From positions 310,001-374,000 of the forward strand of contig CAXXHN010000001.1 of the NCBI GenBank assembly GCA_963663735.2: a DNA stretch of 64,000 bases. Direction: 5' to 3'. The notes beneath the pieces were generated by a model. That model had not been told where the DNA came from, did no database searches, and saw nothing but the letters and a program-made list of their open reading frames with translations. This document shows, in pieces, positions 35,683 to 44,973 of this stretch; position 1 is the stretch's first letter, and every line of letters begins with the position of its first letter. The position numbers and the translations under genes are program-made. The stretch is from G963663735 sp963663735 (GTDB lineage: Bacteria > Acidobacteriota > UBA6911 > RPQK01 > JAPXNP01).

Positions 35683-37080
35683 TCAGCTGAGACGCTTCAT
35701 TGCTTCAGGATCCCACTCAATGATCTTGTTTTCAAGGTAGCACATATTAGCCATCAGAGCCGGAGCGGCCGCTCTCAAGCCGAAGGTAGCATCTTCCACA
35801 ATGCTCCCCTGCCCTCTCATGGCATTGAAAAGTACGATGAAGTGATCTACGCGTGGATCATAACCCCTCGGAGCGACAAACTCGACATCTCCACTCAAGG
35901 TACTTTCCTTATACCTGCTGGCCTGACCCGGATGAGCCTTCTTATAGGCGGCGATCCAGCGTTTCTGCTCAGCTTCAGAAAAGGTCCTGACAGTATTGTA
36001 ACCAGTCACCAGTTCCTCAAGGGATGCTTCACGGCGTACATTCCGTTTAACTTTTACATCATTGCCGCCGATGTCCATTATCCCTTCATCTCCAATCAGC
36101 TGGAAGACGGCTCCATGTCCCCCATCAGCAAAGTTGGCTCCGAGCTGTAAGGTGAAGGCAGGGTGAGACTTGGTCTCAGGATATTCATAAAGACCCAGGA
36201 TCAGATCCGGCGCCTCGCGTTTTTCTGTCCAGAAGCGGACACCGCCAGTGGCCATTCCCTTTACGGGTCCGTTGGTGTCAAGGATTCGATGCAGTCCGGT
36301 AAACTGGTGTACGTACATGTCACCGGCAACGCCTGTTCCGTAATCCCAATATTTCCTCCAGCGGAAAAACCGGTCGGCGTCAAAGGGATGCTTGGGAGCA
36401 TGGCCTTGGAAAGAATCCCAGTCAATTGTCTTTTCGCTGGCATCGGTCGGAATCGAGTACTGCCAGGCTCCAATAGGATCATTGCGACTGATCAGGATAT
36501 TGACCATGTTGAGTTTGCCAATGACTCCCTGCTTGTACAGCTGTCTGGCTTTTTCAGTTACGGTGGAGCTGACTACCTGGGAGCCTACCTGGAGAAGGCA
36601 TCCCGATTCCTTTTCTGCCGCTATCAGTGCTGCCCCTTCTTCAATCTTCTGTACCATTGGTTTTTCCAGGTACACAGCCTTTTTGGCTTTCAGAGCATCA
36701 ATTGCCATCTGCTGATGCCAGTGATCAGGGACAGCCAGAATAACAACGTCCACGTCCGGACGATCCAGAACTTCCTGGTAAACCTTCGTTGTGAAAAGGT
36801 GGTCACCGAAAACCTCTTTGACTCTCTGGAGCCTGCCGTCATAACAGTCAGAAACTGCCACAAGTTCCACACCTGGAACCTTAAGTGCTGTCTGTGTATC
36901 TTCAAAACCAATTATGCCTGCACCAATGAGGCCGACCCTGATTCTGTCATTTGGAGAAATGGGTTTCATCGCATAGGCTGTCCTCCCTGTTAGAACAGAG
37001 GGGGCCACTGCCGCAGCCAGTGTTCCAGCCGAAGCCCATTTCAAAAAATCCCTCCGGGATGATGAAGTCAATTCACTCAT
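35683..37080 (-). CDS. Tat-exported Gfo/Idh/MocA oxidoreductase (copy 2)
   Basis: 465 residues, clearly a paralog of the downstream neighbour along the whole length. A Tat signal (SSRRDFLKWASAG, cleavage after TAYA) leads into the Rossmann fold (IRVGLIGAGIIGFED) and the EKP catalytic motif (AVYLEKPMVQK). The C-terminal half shares FRWRKYWDYGTGVAGDMYVH-type segments (broken here as WRKYWDYGTGVAG) and GGVRFWTEKREAPDLILGLY with copy 1. Differences cluster in the substrate-domain loops (DSFQGHAPKHPFD here against DRFVEPTNKIPFD), so the two may take different sugars. It has its own terminator and an AT-rich upstream region. Confidence 0.88.
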   Translation of the reverse strand: MSELTSSSRRDFLKWASAGTLAAAVAPSVLTGRTAYAMKPISPNDRIRVGLIGAGIIGFEDTQTALKVPGVELVAVSDCYDGRLQRVKEVFGDHLFTTKVYQEVLDRPDVDVVILAVPDHWHQQMAIDALKAKKAVYLEKPMVQKIEEGAALIAAEKESGCLLQVGSQVVSSTVTEKARQLYKQGVIGKLNMVNILISRNDPIGAWQYSIPTDASEKTIDWDSFQGHAPKHPFDADRFFRWRKYWDYGTGVAGDMYVHQFTGLHRILDTNGPVKGMATGGVRFWTEKREAPDLILGLYEYPETKSHPAFTLQLGANFADGGHGAVFQLIGDEGIMDIGGNDVKVKRNVRREASLEELVTGYNTVRTFSEAEQKRWIAAYKKAHPGQASRYKESTLSGDVEFVAPRGYDPRVDHFIVLFNAMRGQGSIVEDATFGLRAAAPALMANMCYLENKIIEWDPEAMKRLS

Positions 37081-37328
37081 AATCTAATTCCTCCTGAAAT
37101 ATCTTCTTGACTATAAAATAAACACTCTGGTTTTTATCTGCCATTTGTAGGTAAAATTATATATTAGCCCTTTCGCCGCCAAATACCAAAAAAAATTCCA
37201 GCAGATGAAAAATTCCTTGACATTTTTCGGGGTAACCAGTGACCTGAATAACCTAGTTTGCCGGGCGGGAAAAAATTGCCGGGGCCTTTATAATCAAAAT
37301 CAGGGGGGATAGGGTGCAGTGGGTTGCA

Positions 37329-37359
37329 AGCAGGGGCATTGCAACGCTATGCCCCTGCT
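37329..37359. terminator. Perfect 11-bp hairpin after ilvC
   Basis: AGCAGGGGCAT (37329-37339) and ATGCCCCTGCT (37349-37359) enclose a nine-base loop, just downstream of the ilvC stop. On the minus strand no T tract follows; on the plus strand an AT-rich stretch with TTTTT follows. It may act as a weak or bidirectional terminator or protect the 3' end. Confidence 0.55.
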
Positions 37360-37376
37360 AATTATTAATATTTTTC

Positions 37377-38477
37377 CTAGTTGCCTTTCCGGCCTCCGAT
37401 GCCCTTGGTATCGTCAGTAATCTGCCGGGCCTTCTCTTTAGGCCTCAGGGCACGGGTTGCTTTACCGGCGCGCCACATTTCGGAATTTCCCAGTTCAGAC
37501 AGCTCTTCAGCCAGTTTCTCCTGGTAATCAGGGGCTCCGCAGGCTTCAATAACTCTCTTGGTTTCAGATCCATCCCTTACCTTCCGGTAAAGTTCCTCGA
37601 ACACCGGGAGCGTGGCTTCCTTAAAACGAGGTCTCCAGTCAAGAGCGCCTCTCTGGGCTGTGGCCGAACAGTTAACGTACATCCAGTCCATCCCATTTTC
37701 CCCCACCAGGCGAATAAGGCTCTCAGTCAGCTCTTCACAGGTTTCATTAAATGCCTCGCTGGGGCTGTGGCCATTGGCTCTAAGCACATCATACTGGGCG
37801 TCCATAATTCCAGCCAGGGCTCCCATCAGCACACCCCTCTCCCCAGTCAAGTCGGAGTAAACCTCATTTTCAAAGGTTGTCGGGAAAAGGTACCCGGAAC
37901 CAACAGCGATCCCCAAAGCTATAGCGCGCTCTTTCGCCCTTCCGGTTGCATCCTGAAACACACCAAAACTGGAGTTGATACCAGCGCCAGAAAGAAAATT
38001 CCGGCGAACTGACGTGCCGGAACCCTTCGGAGCAACCAGGATCACATCTACATTTTCCGGAGGAATAACCCCTGTCTGTTCTTTGTATACAATAGAAAAT
38101 CCATGAGAAAAATAAAGGGCGTCTCCGGGATTAAGGCACTTGCTGACAGCAGGCCACACTGCCTTCTGGGCGGCATCTGAAACCAGCATCTGGATTATCG
38201 TTCCTCTGGTTGCGGCCTCTTCGATTTCAAATAAAGTCTCCCCGGGAACCCATCCATCTTCGATGGCTCGATCCCAGTCCCTCTTGAATTTGCTGGCCTG
38301 TCCAATAATAACTTTGAAACCATTATCCTTCATATTCAGGGCCTGGGCCGGACCCTGTACCCCATAACCAAGGACGGCGATAGTCTCATCCTTCAGAACT
38401 TCCAGAGCTTTGCTTACCGGAAACTCTTCCCTTGTCACAACATTTTCCTTGACTCCCCCAAAATCGATTATTGCCAT
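37377..38477 (-). CDS. ilvC: Ketol-acid reductoisomerase
   Basis: 366 residues. It rearranges and reduces acetolactate or acetohydroxybutyrate to the dihydroxy acids of valine, leucine and isoleucine synthesis, using NADPH and magnesium. The nucleotide motif is GYGVQGPAQALNMKDNG, and the C-terminal knotted domain carries the metal ligands in the SDLTGERGVLMG and ESLIRLVGENG helices (Asp and Glu). It is somewhat longer than the ~330-residue class I enzymes and far shorter than the E. coli class II enzyme. GAAGGAG lies six bases before the ATG. No other ilv or leu gene is present in the window, so the pathway is dispersed. Confidence 0.96.
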   Translation of the reverse strand: MAIIDFGGVKENVVTREEFPVSKALEVLKDETIAVLGYGVQGPAQALNMKDNGFKVIIGQASKFKRDWDRAIEDGWVPGETLFEIEEAATRGTIIQMLVSDAAQKAVWPAVSKCLNPGDALYFSHGFSIVYKEQTGVIPPENVDVILVAPKGSGTSVRRNFLSGAGINSSFGVFQDATGRAKERAIALGIAVGSGYLFPTTFENEVYSDLTGERGVLMGALAGIMDAQYDVLRANGHSPSEAFNETCEELTESLIRLVGENGMDWMYVNCSATAQRGALDWRPRFKEATLPVFEELYRKVRDGSETKRVIEACGAPDYQEKLAEELSELGNSEMWRAGKATRALRPKEKARQITDDTKGIGGRKGN

Positions 38478-38961
38478 TTTTCACTCCTTCTAGTTTATTA
38501 ATCTGAATACCCTTACTGGATTTGAGGGTATTTACTGATCAGGAATTATCATTAGTGGTGTATCTCTTAAAACTATACGATTTTAACAGAAAAAAAGGCA
38601 AGAGTCTCATAACCCCGACAACAGGAGTCCGAGGCAATCAGGTATCAACCCTGATAACTCACCAATTTTTGAAATTCATTCCCCTCTGCCGTCATCCATT
38701 TAAATCTGAATGGGTGGAGCTTTTAGACAAGACAAGGCTGTTTCGCAGGGGATAAACTTAGATAATACCGGAATCACGAAACATTTTAGGTTTTCACGGT
38801 GTACTAGACAATACAGATTATTATTAATATCCCTTAGAGGCGATGATATTAATCCTAATAATTTTGCCAGTAAGAAAAAATTTGTGTTTCATAATCCCCT
38901 GAAGGCAGCTAATAATCATCAGCCGGTATCGGGGCCCAAAAGGTTGAGGAGCCATAACAAC
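38478..38961. other. Divergent intergenic region, ilvC / cysK
   Basis: Two inverted repeats are visible. AATACCCT (38506-38513) / AGGGTATT (38525-38532) lies just upstream of ilvC. ATTAATATC (38823-38831) / GATATTAAT (38845-38853) lies about 110 bp before cysK. Either could be an operator or a leader hairpin. I see no T-box, SAM riboswitch or leader peptide. The frame of cysK stays open upstream to 38710 but that part is not enzyme-like. Confidence 0.4.
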
Positions 38962-39885
38962 ATGAGCAGAGTATTTAATTCAATAGAAGAGTTAGTAGGG
39001 GGAACCCCCCTGGTCAGGTTAAAAAACCTGGCAGCACCAGACAGCCAGGTCCTGGCCAAACTGGAATTCATGAATCCCGGGGGCAGTGTCAAAGACCGGA
39101 TCAGCCTGCATATGATAAGGAAGGCTGAGCAGGAAGGAATAATCAGCCCAGGAAAAACTACTATCATTGAGCCAACCAGTGGAAATACAGGGATAGGCCT
39201 GGCCATGGTTGCGGCAGTACGAGGCTACAACCTGATTCTTACCATGCCTGAAACCATGAGCCAGGAACGGCGTAAACTGCTGAAAGGTTATGGCGCGGAG
39301 CTGGTATTGACCCCTGGTTCAGAAGGTATGAAAGGGGCAATAGCAAGGGCGGGAGAGCTTCTCGCAAGCACCCAGAATTCATGGATGCCGGGACAGTTTG
39401 ACAATCCTGCCAATCCTGAAATCCACAGCCTGACTACAGCAGAGGAAATCTGGGATGATACCGCCGGAGAGGTTGATATTATTGTAGCCGGGGTTGGAAC
39501 AGGTGGAACTCTAACGGGAATAGGAAGAGTTCTGAAACCAAGGAAAAGTGGATTGAAAATCATTGCTGTTGAACCATCAGAATCCCCGGTACTTTCCGGA
39601 GGTAATCCCGGGCCACACAAAATCCAGGGAATCGGGGCAGGATTCATTCCCCAAAACCTGGATACAGCACTTATTGACGAGGTAGTGACTGTTTCGATAG
39701 ACGATGCCATGTCAACTGCCAGAAAACTGGGCCGCAGGGAAGGAATCCTGGTGGGCATCTCCTCCGGAGCAGCCGCCTGGGCAGCGCTACAGGTTTCCAG
39801 GAGACCTGAAAATAAAGGAAAAACAATAGTTTTTATTTCTCCCAGTAATGGAGAACGCTACCTGAGCACCCCTTTGTTTGATTAA
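38962..39885 (+). CDS. cysK: Cysteine synthase (O-acetylserine sulfhydrylase)
   Basis: 307 residues, the usual CysK/CysM size. It makes cysteine from O-acetylserine and sulfide. Family marks are VGGTPLVRL, the PLP lysine in NPGGSVKDRIS, the PTSGNTGIGLAM phosphate/substrate loop, VGTGGTLTGIGR and GISSGAAAWAAL. The ATG at 38962 is preferred: GAGGAG sits about 11 bases upstream, and the long in-frame upstream extension has no similarity to the family. It is convergent with the following TonB receptor, with only 38 bp between stops. No sulfate-reduction genes are in the window. Confidence 0.95.
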   Translation: MSRVFNSIEELVGGTPLVRLKNLAAPDSQVLAKLEFMNPGGSVKDRISLHMIRKAEQEGIISPGKTTIIEPTSGNTGIGLAMVAAVRGYNLILTMPETMSQERRKLLKGYGAELVLTPGSEGMKGAIARAGELLASTQNSWMPGQFDNPANPEIHSLTTAEEIWDDTAGEVDIIVAGVGTGGTLTGIGRVLKPRKSGLKIIAVEPSESPVLSGGNPGPHKIQGIGAGFIPQNLDTALIDEVVTVSIDDAMSTARKLGRREGILVGISSGAAAWAALQVSRRPENKGKTIVFISPSNGERYLSTPLFD

Positions 39886-39923
39886 ATCTCCAACTGGGAC
39901 TGGATATGGCGGTATCCCGGATT

Positions 39924-42104
39924 TCATCTGGCATCAGAAGTCTCCCGGACAAATCCGGGTTTTCCTGCCCTTGACAGGTTCCAGCGGAGAGATAAAGAAA
40001 TCGAGCGTCCCGGGGAAAGAGAGACTTTCTTGTCAGCTGAGTTGTAGTAATTCTCGTCAGTAAGATTAGTACCGGATATCCTGAGGTCAATATCAGGTGT
40101 GATAGATCGCTGAATGTATCCATTAACCAGGTTAGCAGCGTCAATCGCCTTTTCCCCGGCTCCAGGCTCATCCTTCGCTGTCCGGTACTGCCAGCTGAGA
40201 CCGGCTTTCCACTTCCTTCGGAGGTAACGCGCCCCCAGGGTGGAGCTGTGAACAGGAATGTCGGCTAACGAATTGCCGGCATCGTCTGTCCCTTTCATCA
40301 GGTGCCCCCGCCATACCAGGTCCAGGCGGGCAAATGGAGAGACGGCAAGCTCCCATTCCAGGCCCCGGATTTTTCCATTAGTCAGGTTTCGGTATGTCAG
40401 GCAGTCAGGATCATAAAGCGGATCAACTTCAATCCTCTCAATGTAGTCTTCAATACTGTTCCGAAAAATATAAGATGAAAATATAAAATCAGGACCAATC
40501 CACTCGATCCCTCCCTCCAGGTTAAAAGAACGCTCAGGAAGCAGGTCCGGATTCCCAATAACTGACCCGCGGCCGGTTGTCCCTCCGTAAAAAAGTTCAC
40601 TCAGCGAAGGGAACCTGAGTCCTGTTCCCACGGATCCCTTTAAATCTACTCCCTGGCTGACCGGAATTGTTACTCCCCCATAGCCGCTCCAAGCGGAATC
40701 CTCTGTCCCCGGCATTCCGCCATTTTCCTGCCTTATCCAGCTGAATCGAATTCCGGCCTCAAAAACTGCGGAGGCCAGTTCCTGCCTGAAATGTCCGGAT
40801 AGCCCTGCTTCATTGTGGCTGGCCCCATCCAGGGAATAAAAAGGAACCGATGGAACGGGGGCAGCAGAAAACCACTGATTCTCAATGGAATCCACTCCGG
40901 ACCTGGAAAAATAATCTCCACTTAATGTAAAAAAAGTGCCCTCCCCCGCCTTCAGGTGTTTCCTTACGGTTACGCCCGAATCATAACTGTTGTTTTCGAC
41001 ACGTGAGAGATCGCCATTATCATTGACCTTAGTGGAGACCGAATTAGGGTGAAAAAAACCTGAAAGGTCCCACCCGTTTTCCAACTGCAGCGAAAGATGG
41101 GTTACCAGATGTTTTTCATAAGGGTACTCGGTTATTTTCCCTTTTAATAAGTCAGTGCTTGCCTTCCCTATATCCATACCCAGGGACGGCATGACCAAAA
41201 CCTCAAACGTTCCACCGTTTAATTTCCAGGACCTGGACAAAAAGCCGGAGTACTGGGTGAAATGAGAATTTATGCGGGACCCGTCAGGAGTTTCGCTGTC
41301 TCCGGCCTCCTTCCTCACAATCCCCATTGACCAATGGTCGTCTCCCCAGCCTGAAGCAGAGTATACTTCTCGTCCCTGGGATTTGTAACCCATTTCCAGG
41401 GCATACCCTTTAAACTTACGGGGTGAAATCCTGATAACACCTCCCAAGGATCCACTTCCATGATATACGCTGGCAGGGCCCTTCAGTACATCCACTGAAC
41501 CAAAGAGAAAAGGATCGATAAAAGAAGCTGAAACTCCCGCTCTCCGGTCCCCTGCCAGGCGGGCATCCAGGATTAAAGATGCCACTCTGTGCCTGGAGAC
41601 TCCCCTGATCGAATAAACCTGGAAAAGACCCCCTTGGCCATTAGCTGCTATTCCAGGTACGGTTTGCAGAAGATCCAGCAGCGCGGTAGGATTCTCTGGA
41701 AGGCTGGAGGTCTCCAGCGTTGTGGACGCGGCAGCGCCGGGAGCGAATCCAGGGGAAGGAGATTTGGCAAGTACAGTAATTTCCTCTGATAACTCAACTC
41801 TTTTTCTGAGAACTATCTCCACTTCCCGAGGTATTGGAGAGATTAATTCAGATTCCACACTGATATTGAGCGATTCATATCCGGGACAACTGATTCGAAG
41901 TATCTCCGGCAGCGTTTCGCCTGCAATGGAGAACTCACCTTCAGGACCTGCAACCGCCAGTTCAAGGTACTCACCAGAAGTAACCCTGGCGCCTGACAAG
42001 GGATTACCCTGACTGTCTATAACCTTTCCTCGCAGGATAACCTGGCCGCAAAGAAAGGACATACAAAAAGTATTGATAAAAGCCCAAAAGATAAATTTAC
42101 GCAC
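39924..42104 (-). CDS. TonB-dependent outer-membrane receptor (second)
   Basis: 726 residues. A signal peptide (FINTFCMSFLCGQ) precedes a carboxypeptidase-like beta domain (about 22-100, RGKVIDSQGNPLSGARV). The plug has LLDLLQTVPGIAANGQGGLFQ (as VPGIAANGQG), YSIRGVSRHRVASLILD, SVDVLKGPASVYHGSGSLGG and VIRISPRKF. A 22-strand-type barrel follows, with FPSLSELFYGGTTGRGSVIGNPDL and a final strand SISLSLRWNLSR. The plug resembles siderophore or cobalamin receptors more than the large receptor at 31-33 kb does. No cobalamin riboswitch, iron genes or exbBD/tonB lie nearby, so the substrate is open. It is divergent from the EEP-family gene. Confidence 0.9.
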   Translation of the reverse strand: MRKFIFWAFINTFCMSFLCGQVILRGKVIDSQGNPLSGARVTSGEYLELAVAGPEGEFSIAGETLPEILRISCPGYESLNISVESELISPIPREVEIVLRKRVELSEEITVLAKSPSPGFAPGAAASTTLETSSLPENPTALLDLLQTVPGIAANGQGGLFQVYSIRGVSRHRVASLILDARLAGDRRAGVSASFIDPFLFGSVDVLKGPASVYHGSGSLGGVIRISPRKFKGYALEMGYKSQGREVYSASGWGDDHWSMGIVRKEAGDSETPDGSRINSHFTQYSGFLSRSWKLNGGTFEVLVMPSLGMDIGKASTDLLKGKITEYPYEKHLVTHLSLQLENGWDLSGFFHPNSVSTKVNDNGDLSRVENNSYDSGVTVRKHLKAGEGTFFTLSGDYFSRSGVDSIENQWFSAAPVPSVPFYSLDGASHNEAGLSGHFRQELASAVFEAGIRFSWIRQENGGMPGTEDSAWSGYGGVTIPVSQGVDLKGSVGTGLRFPSLSELFYGGTTGRGSVIGNPDLLPERSFNLEGGIEWIGPDFIFSSYIFRNSIEDYIERIEVDPLYDPDCLTYRNLTNGKIRGLEWELAVSPFARLDLVWRGHLMKGTDDAGNSLADIPVHSSTLGARYLRRKWKAGLSWQYRTAKDEPGAGEKAIDAANLVNGYIQRSITPDIDLRISGTNLTDENYYNSADKKVSLSPGRSISLSLRWNLSRAGKPGFVRETSDAR

Positions 42105-42291
42105 TAATTGATTCCGCTTCAGTTTTTTTAAGGCAGGATATTCAAAAGTTCCAGCATATTATGCGGTACCATAACCGATATTCTGATTGAAAACCGTTTC
42201 ACTATCAAGCAGCCGCATCTTAATCCGGAGTTGCAGCCCATCTCCTTCACTAAGTAGAATTGGCAGGAAACTTTTCAAAGGAGATCAGTAG

Positions 42292-43476
42292 GTGAAGCAG
42301 AATAACAATGACCCTCTAAGCCATAACCTCGCTGACCATTTCAGTGAGCTTTTAAAATTCAGGTCTACCTCTGCAATGGAAAATTCAGGACTGTATAAAA
42401 TCCTCAAACCTCAAATAGACAGGATTTTGCAGACCATAGAACTCAATAAAAATTTATCCGCGGCAAGTATCCCCTGCCATGATTTCATCAGGGCTACGGC
42501 CTGGAACATCGAAAGAGGGAATCAATTTGAGGGCCTGCTGAATACACTCTCCAGTCACCCAGATATAAAAGAAAGCGATGTCCTGCTACTCACAGAACTT
42601 GATCATGGAATGATCAGGAGCCAGAACAGGCATGTACCACGGGAACTTGCCGATGCTCTGCACATGAATTTCGCTTTCGCCTCCTCATACATTAACCTGG
42701 AAAAGGGAAGTGGAATGGAGATTGAAACCGTGGGAGAGAATAGGGAGAGCCTGCATGGAAATGCTATTTTCTCTCCACATCCGCTGAAAGATCCTTTTTT
42801 GGTACGGTTGGTTAACGGCAAGGATAAAATGAAAGGCAAGGAGAAACGCCTGGGAAGCCAGGCTGCCGTAGGTGCTACTGTCATGCATCCATCAGGTTCA
42901 TTCAGAGCGGTCAGTATCCATCTTGATGCGCATTCAACCCAGAAACACAGGGCCCGACAAATGAAAATGATACTGGATCATATTGAAAAGATGTCTCCTC
43001 AACTTCCAGTCCTTTTAGGCGGGGACTGGAATACAACAACCTACAATTCAAGCAACGCATTTTCCACGATTATGGGCTACTGGAAAAGGGTATTCATGGG
43101 TGTGCGAAACGTAATCCAGAACCATCTTCCCTATCCGGACAGATATTTTGAAAAAGAATTATTCGAATTGCTGGAAAGGCGCGGTTATTCATACAAAAAC
43201 CTTAATGTTCCAGGTGGATGCACCCTACATTACGATGTTGAAAACCTGGCCGCAAACAAAGGCCTGGCTGACTGGGTCCCTTTCTGGTGTTTCTGGTTTA
43301 TAAACTGGGCCCTTGCCAGGAATGAGGGGAGATGCTCATTGAAGCTGGACTGGTTCGCCGGGAAAATGCTGGAGCCACATGATGAGAGACCATGCAGGAT
43401 TGCCTATGAAGTGCATGACAGAAAAAATCCCCTGTCAGATCACGATCCGATCATCCTCGACTTCAGGTTGAAGTAA
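42292..43476 (+). CDS. Endonuclease/exonuclease/phosphatase-family hydrolase
   Basis: 394 residues. The start is a GTG at 42292, supported by AAAGGAGA eight bases upstream. The EEP fold is recognised by ATAWNIERG (about 68-76), LLLTELDHGM (about 98-106) with its metal-binding Glu, an HLDAHS segment, VLLGGDWNTTTYNS, and the C-terminal LSDHDPIILDF. Members cut nucleic acids, phospholipids or inositol phosphates with a divalent metal. There is no signal peptide, so it works in the cytoplasm, and the first 65 residues are not part of the fold. The substrate cannot be told. A clear terminator follows. Confidence 0.82.
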   Translation: MKQNNNDPLSHNLADHFSELLKFRSTSAMENSGLYKILKPQIDRILQTIELNKNLSAASIPCHDFIRATAWNIERGNQFEGLLNTLSSHPDIKESDVLLLTELDHGMIRSQNRHVPRELADALHMNFAFASSYINLEKGSGMEIETVGENRESLHGNAIFSPHPLKDPFLVRLVNGKDKMKGKEKRLGSQAAVGATVMHPSGSFRAVSIHLDAHSTQKHRARQMKMILDHIEKMSPQLPVLLGGDWNTTTYNSSNAFSTIMGYWKRVFMGVRNVIQNHLPYPDRYFEKELFELLERRGYSYKNLNVPGGCTLHYDVENLAANKGLADWVPFWCFWFINWALARNEGRCSLKLDWFAGKMLEPHDERPCRIAYEVHDRKNPLSDHDPIILDFRLK

Positions 43477-43675
43477 AAACCATAACAAAACGCGGACTAC
43501 ATTCCTCTCCATCACCGGCAGCGAAGGCCGCCATATCAATCACAGCTGAAGAAACCAAACAGGGAGGAATGAAGATAAGACAAAAAGGACTGATTTGACC
43601 TGAAGATCCAAGTGAAAATCCAGCCTGGCCCTCTACATTGATAATGGCCGGTCTGCAGTATCCTTTTGGTTCTTC

Positions 43676-43695
43676 AGGACTCTTCAGTCCTTTTT
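43676..43695 (+). terminator. Rho-independent terminator for the EEP-family gene
   Basis: AGGACT and AGTCCT pair around a CTTC loop and are followed by TTTT(AAAA). The stem is short but compact, and it lies between two convergent genes. Confidence 0.75.
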
Positions 43696-43734
43696 AAAAT
43701 CACCTCTGATAGAGTTGAGAAACGAATAGATATG

Positions 43735-44688
43735 CTATATTCCCAGTTCCGCTTTGGCAGCATCAATTATCGCACTGGCATTGGAAGTGCTTCCATACCT
43801 CTGCCTCAGCAAGGTATAGAGCTGTTTCCTGGCTTCCTTGGAATTGCTGCCATCAATAGCAACAGCTTTGGCAAAAGCATTGATTGATTCATCAATTTTT
43901 TTGTCCCTCCAGTAGATATCACCCAAACGGAAATGGTTGAAATCGTTTTTCGGATCCAGCTTAGCGGCTTTCTCAAAGTTTTGCGTGGCTGTGTTGAGAT
44001 CCTGTTTTACCCAGGCATCTTCACCGATTGCCCCGTAGCAGAAAGCCTGAGCCTGAGCAACACTGGCCTGATCCTTTACTTTTGCCAGGCCGGCAAGAGC
44101 TTTACTGGCATTCCGGGACGCTTTGGCAAAGTCATTTCTGGCCCATGCAGCCCTCACGCCTTCCACCAGCATCTCGGTATTGTTGGGATCGTGCCGCAGG
44201 GTGGTAGCGGCCCATTTGGTGAAGTTGGCATCGTCACCCAGTGACTGGTAGGCCTTGGCAACCAGGTAGGCTGTTCCCGCACTTGGGGCCTGATTGTAGA
44301 GTTTGGTTCCCAGTTCCACCATTTTCGTTGGCTGATTCAATTTCTGGTAGGCTTCGGTTGCCATTGCGACCATGGTCTTGTCAGTTGGGCGATAATTCAG
44401 GAAGGTGCTTGCTTCGCTTGCCACATTGCTCCACTTTCCCGCACTGCGGTATCCCTGAAGGCCCTGAGAATAGTAATAGGAAACATTTGGATCCAACTGT
44501 GACTTTTTATATTTCTTCACGAAATCAAGAGCCATCGTTTTCTGTTTAGCCGCACTGGTTTCAGCCTGGATCTTGGTAAACATATCGTACTCTTCAGCGT
44601 ATGTGTCGCTATCCTGAGCCATTACCTGGCCCACCAAAAACGACAACAATAAAACCAAAGAGGCAGTTTTAATTAACCTCATCGCCAT
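43735..44688 (-). CDS. Secreted TPR-repeat protein
   Basis: 317 residues. GGAGGAG lies nine bases before the ATG at 44688, and a signal peptide follows (TASLVLLLSFLVGQVMAQ); longer in-frame extensions lack a ribosome site. The mature part is helical, with TPR-like pairs such as YYYSQGLQGYRSAGKW, TAYLVAKAYQSLGDDANF, MLVEGVRAAWARNDFAKA, ATQNFEKAAKLDPKNDF and SINAFAKAVAIDGSN. TPR domains scaffold protein contacts. It is probably periplasmic, stands alone, and its partner is unknown. Confidence 0.75.
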   Translation of the reverse strand: MAMRLIKTASLVLLLSFLVGQVMAQDSDTYAEEYDMFTKIQAETSAAKQKTMALDFVKKYKKSQLDPNVSYYYSQGLQGYRSAGKWSNVASEASTFLNYRPTDKTMVAMATEAYQKLNQPTKMVELGTKLYNQAPSAGTAYLVAKAYQSLGDDANFTKWAATTLRHDPNNTEMLVEGVRAAWARNDFAKASRNASKALAGLAKVKDQASVAQAQAFCYGAIGEDAWVKQDLNTATQNFEKAAKLDPKNDFNHFRLGDIYWRDKKIDESINAFAKAVAIDGSNSKEARKQLYTLLRQRYGSTSNASAIIDAAKAELGI

Positions 44689-44973
44689 AATAAATTCTCC
44701 TCCAAATTTCCTGCAAGGAAAGACATCCTCTCTCCCGCCTTTTTTAGATAAACTAACTAAAATCTCAATAAATTCTTTAATGCAAACTGAATCTCCGACT
44801 AACGCTAAATGCATTACTCATCATTTTTTTGAATTTCCAGTCCACCCGTATCATAAATATATATACTGTATACTTTAACAGGTAAAGCGGTTTTCTTGAA
44901 CCCTAAATCAGAAAAGAGATCAAATATTAACCGGCTAAATATCAAAAGATGCACAAGCCAGAAGGATCACAGG

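Noticed and set aside
38710..38961. 84-codon N-terminal extension of cysteine synthase
   Set aside because: No similarity to the enzyme, and a GAGGAG site supports the internal ATG.
38478..38961. T-box or SAM riboswitch ahead of cysK or ilvC
   Set aside because: No specifier loop, T-box sequence or SAM core was visible.
42105..42291. Cobalamin riboswitch upstream of the second TonB receptor
   Set aside because: No B12-box or matching stem pattern could be found on the relevant strand.
44689..44814. Longer start of the TPR protein
   Set aside because: It would bury the signal peptide; GGAGGAG precedes the ATG at 44688.
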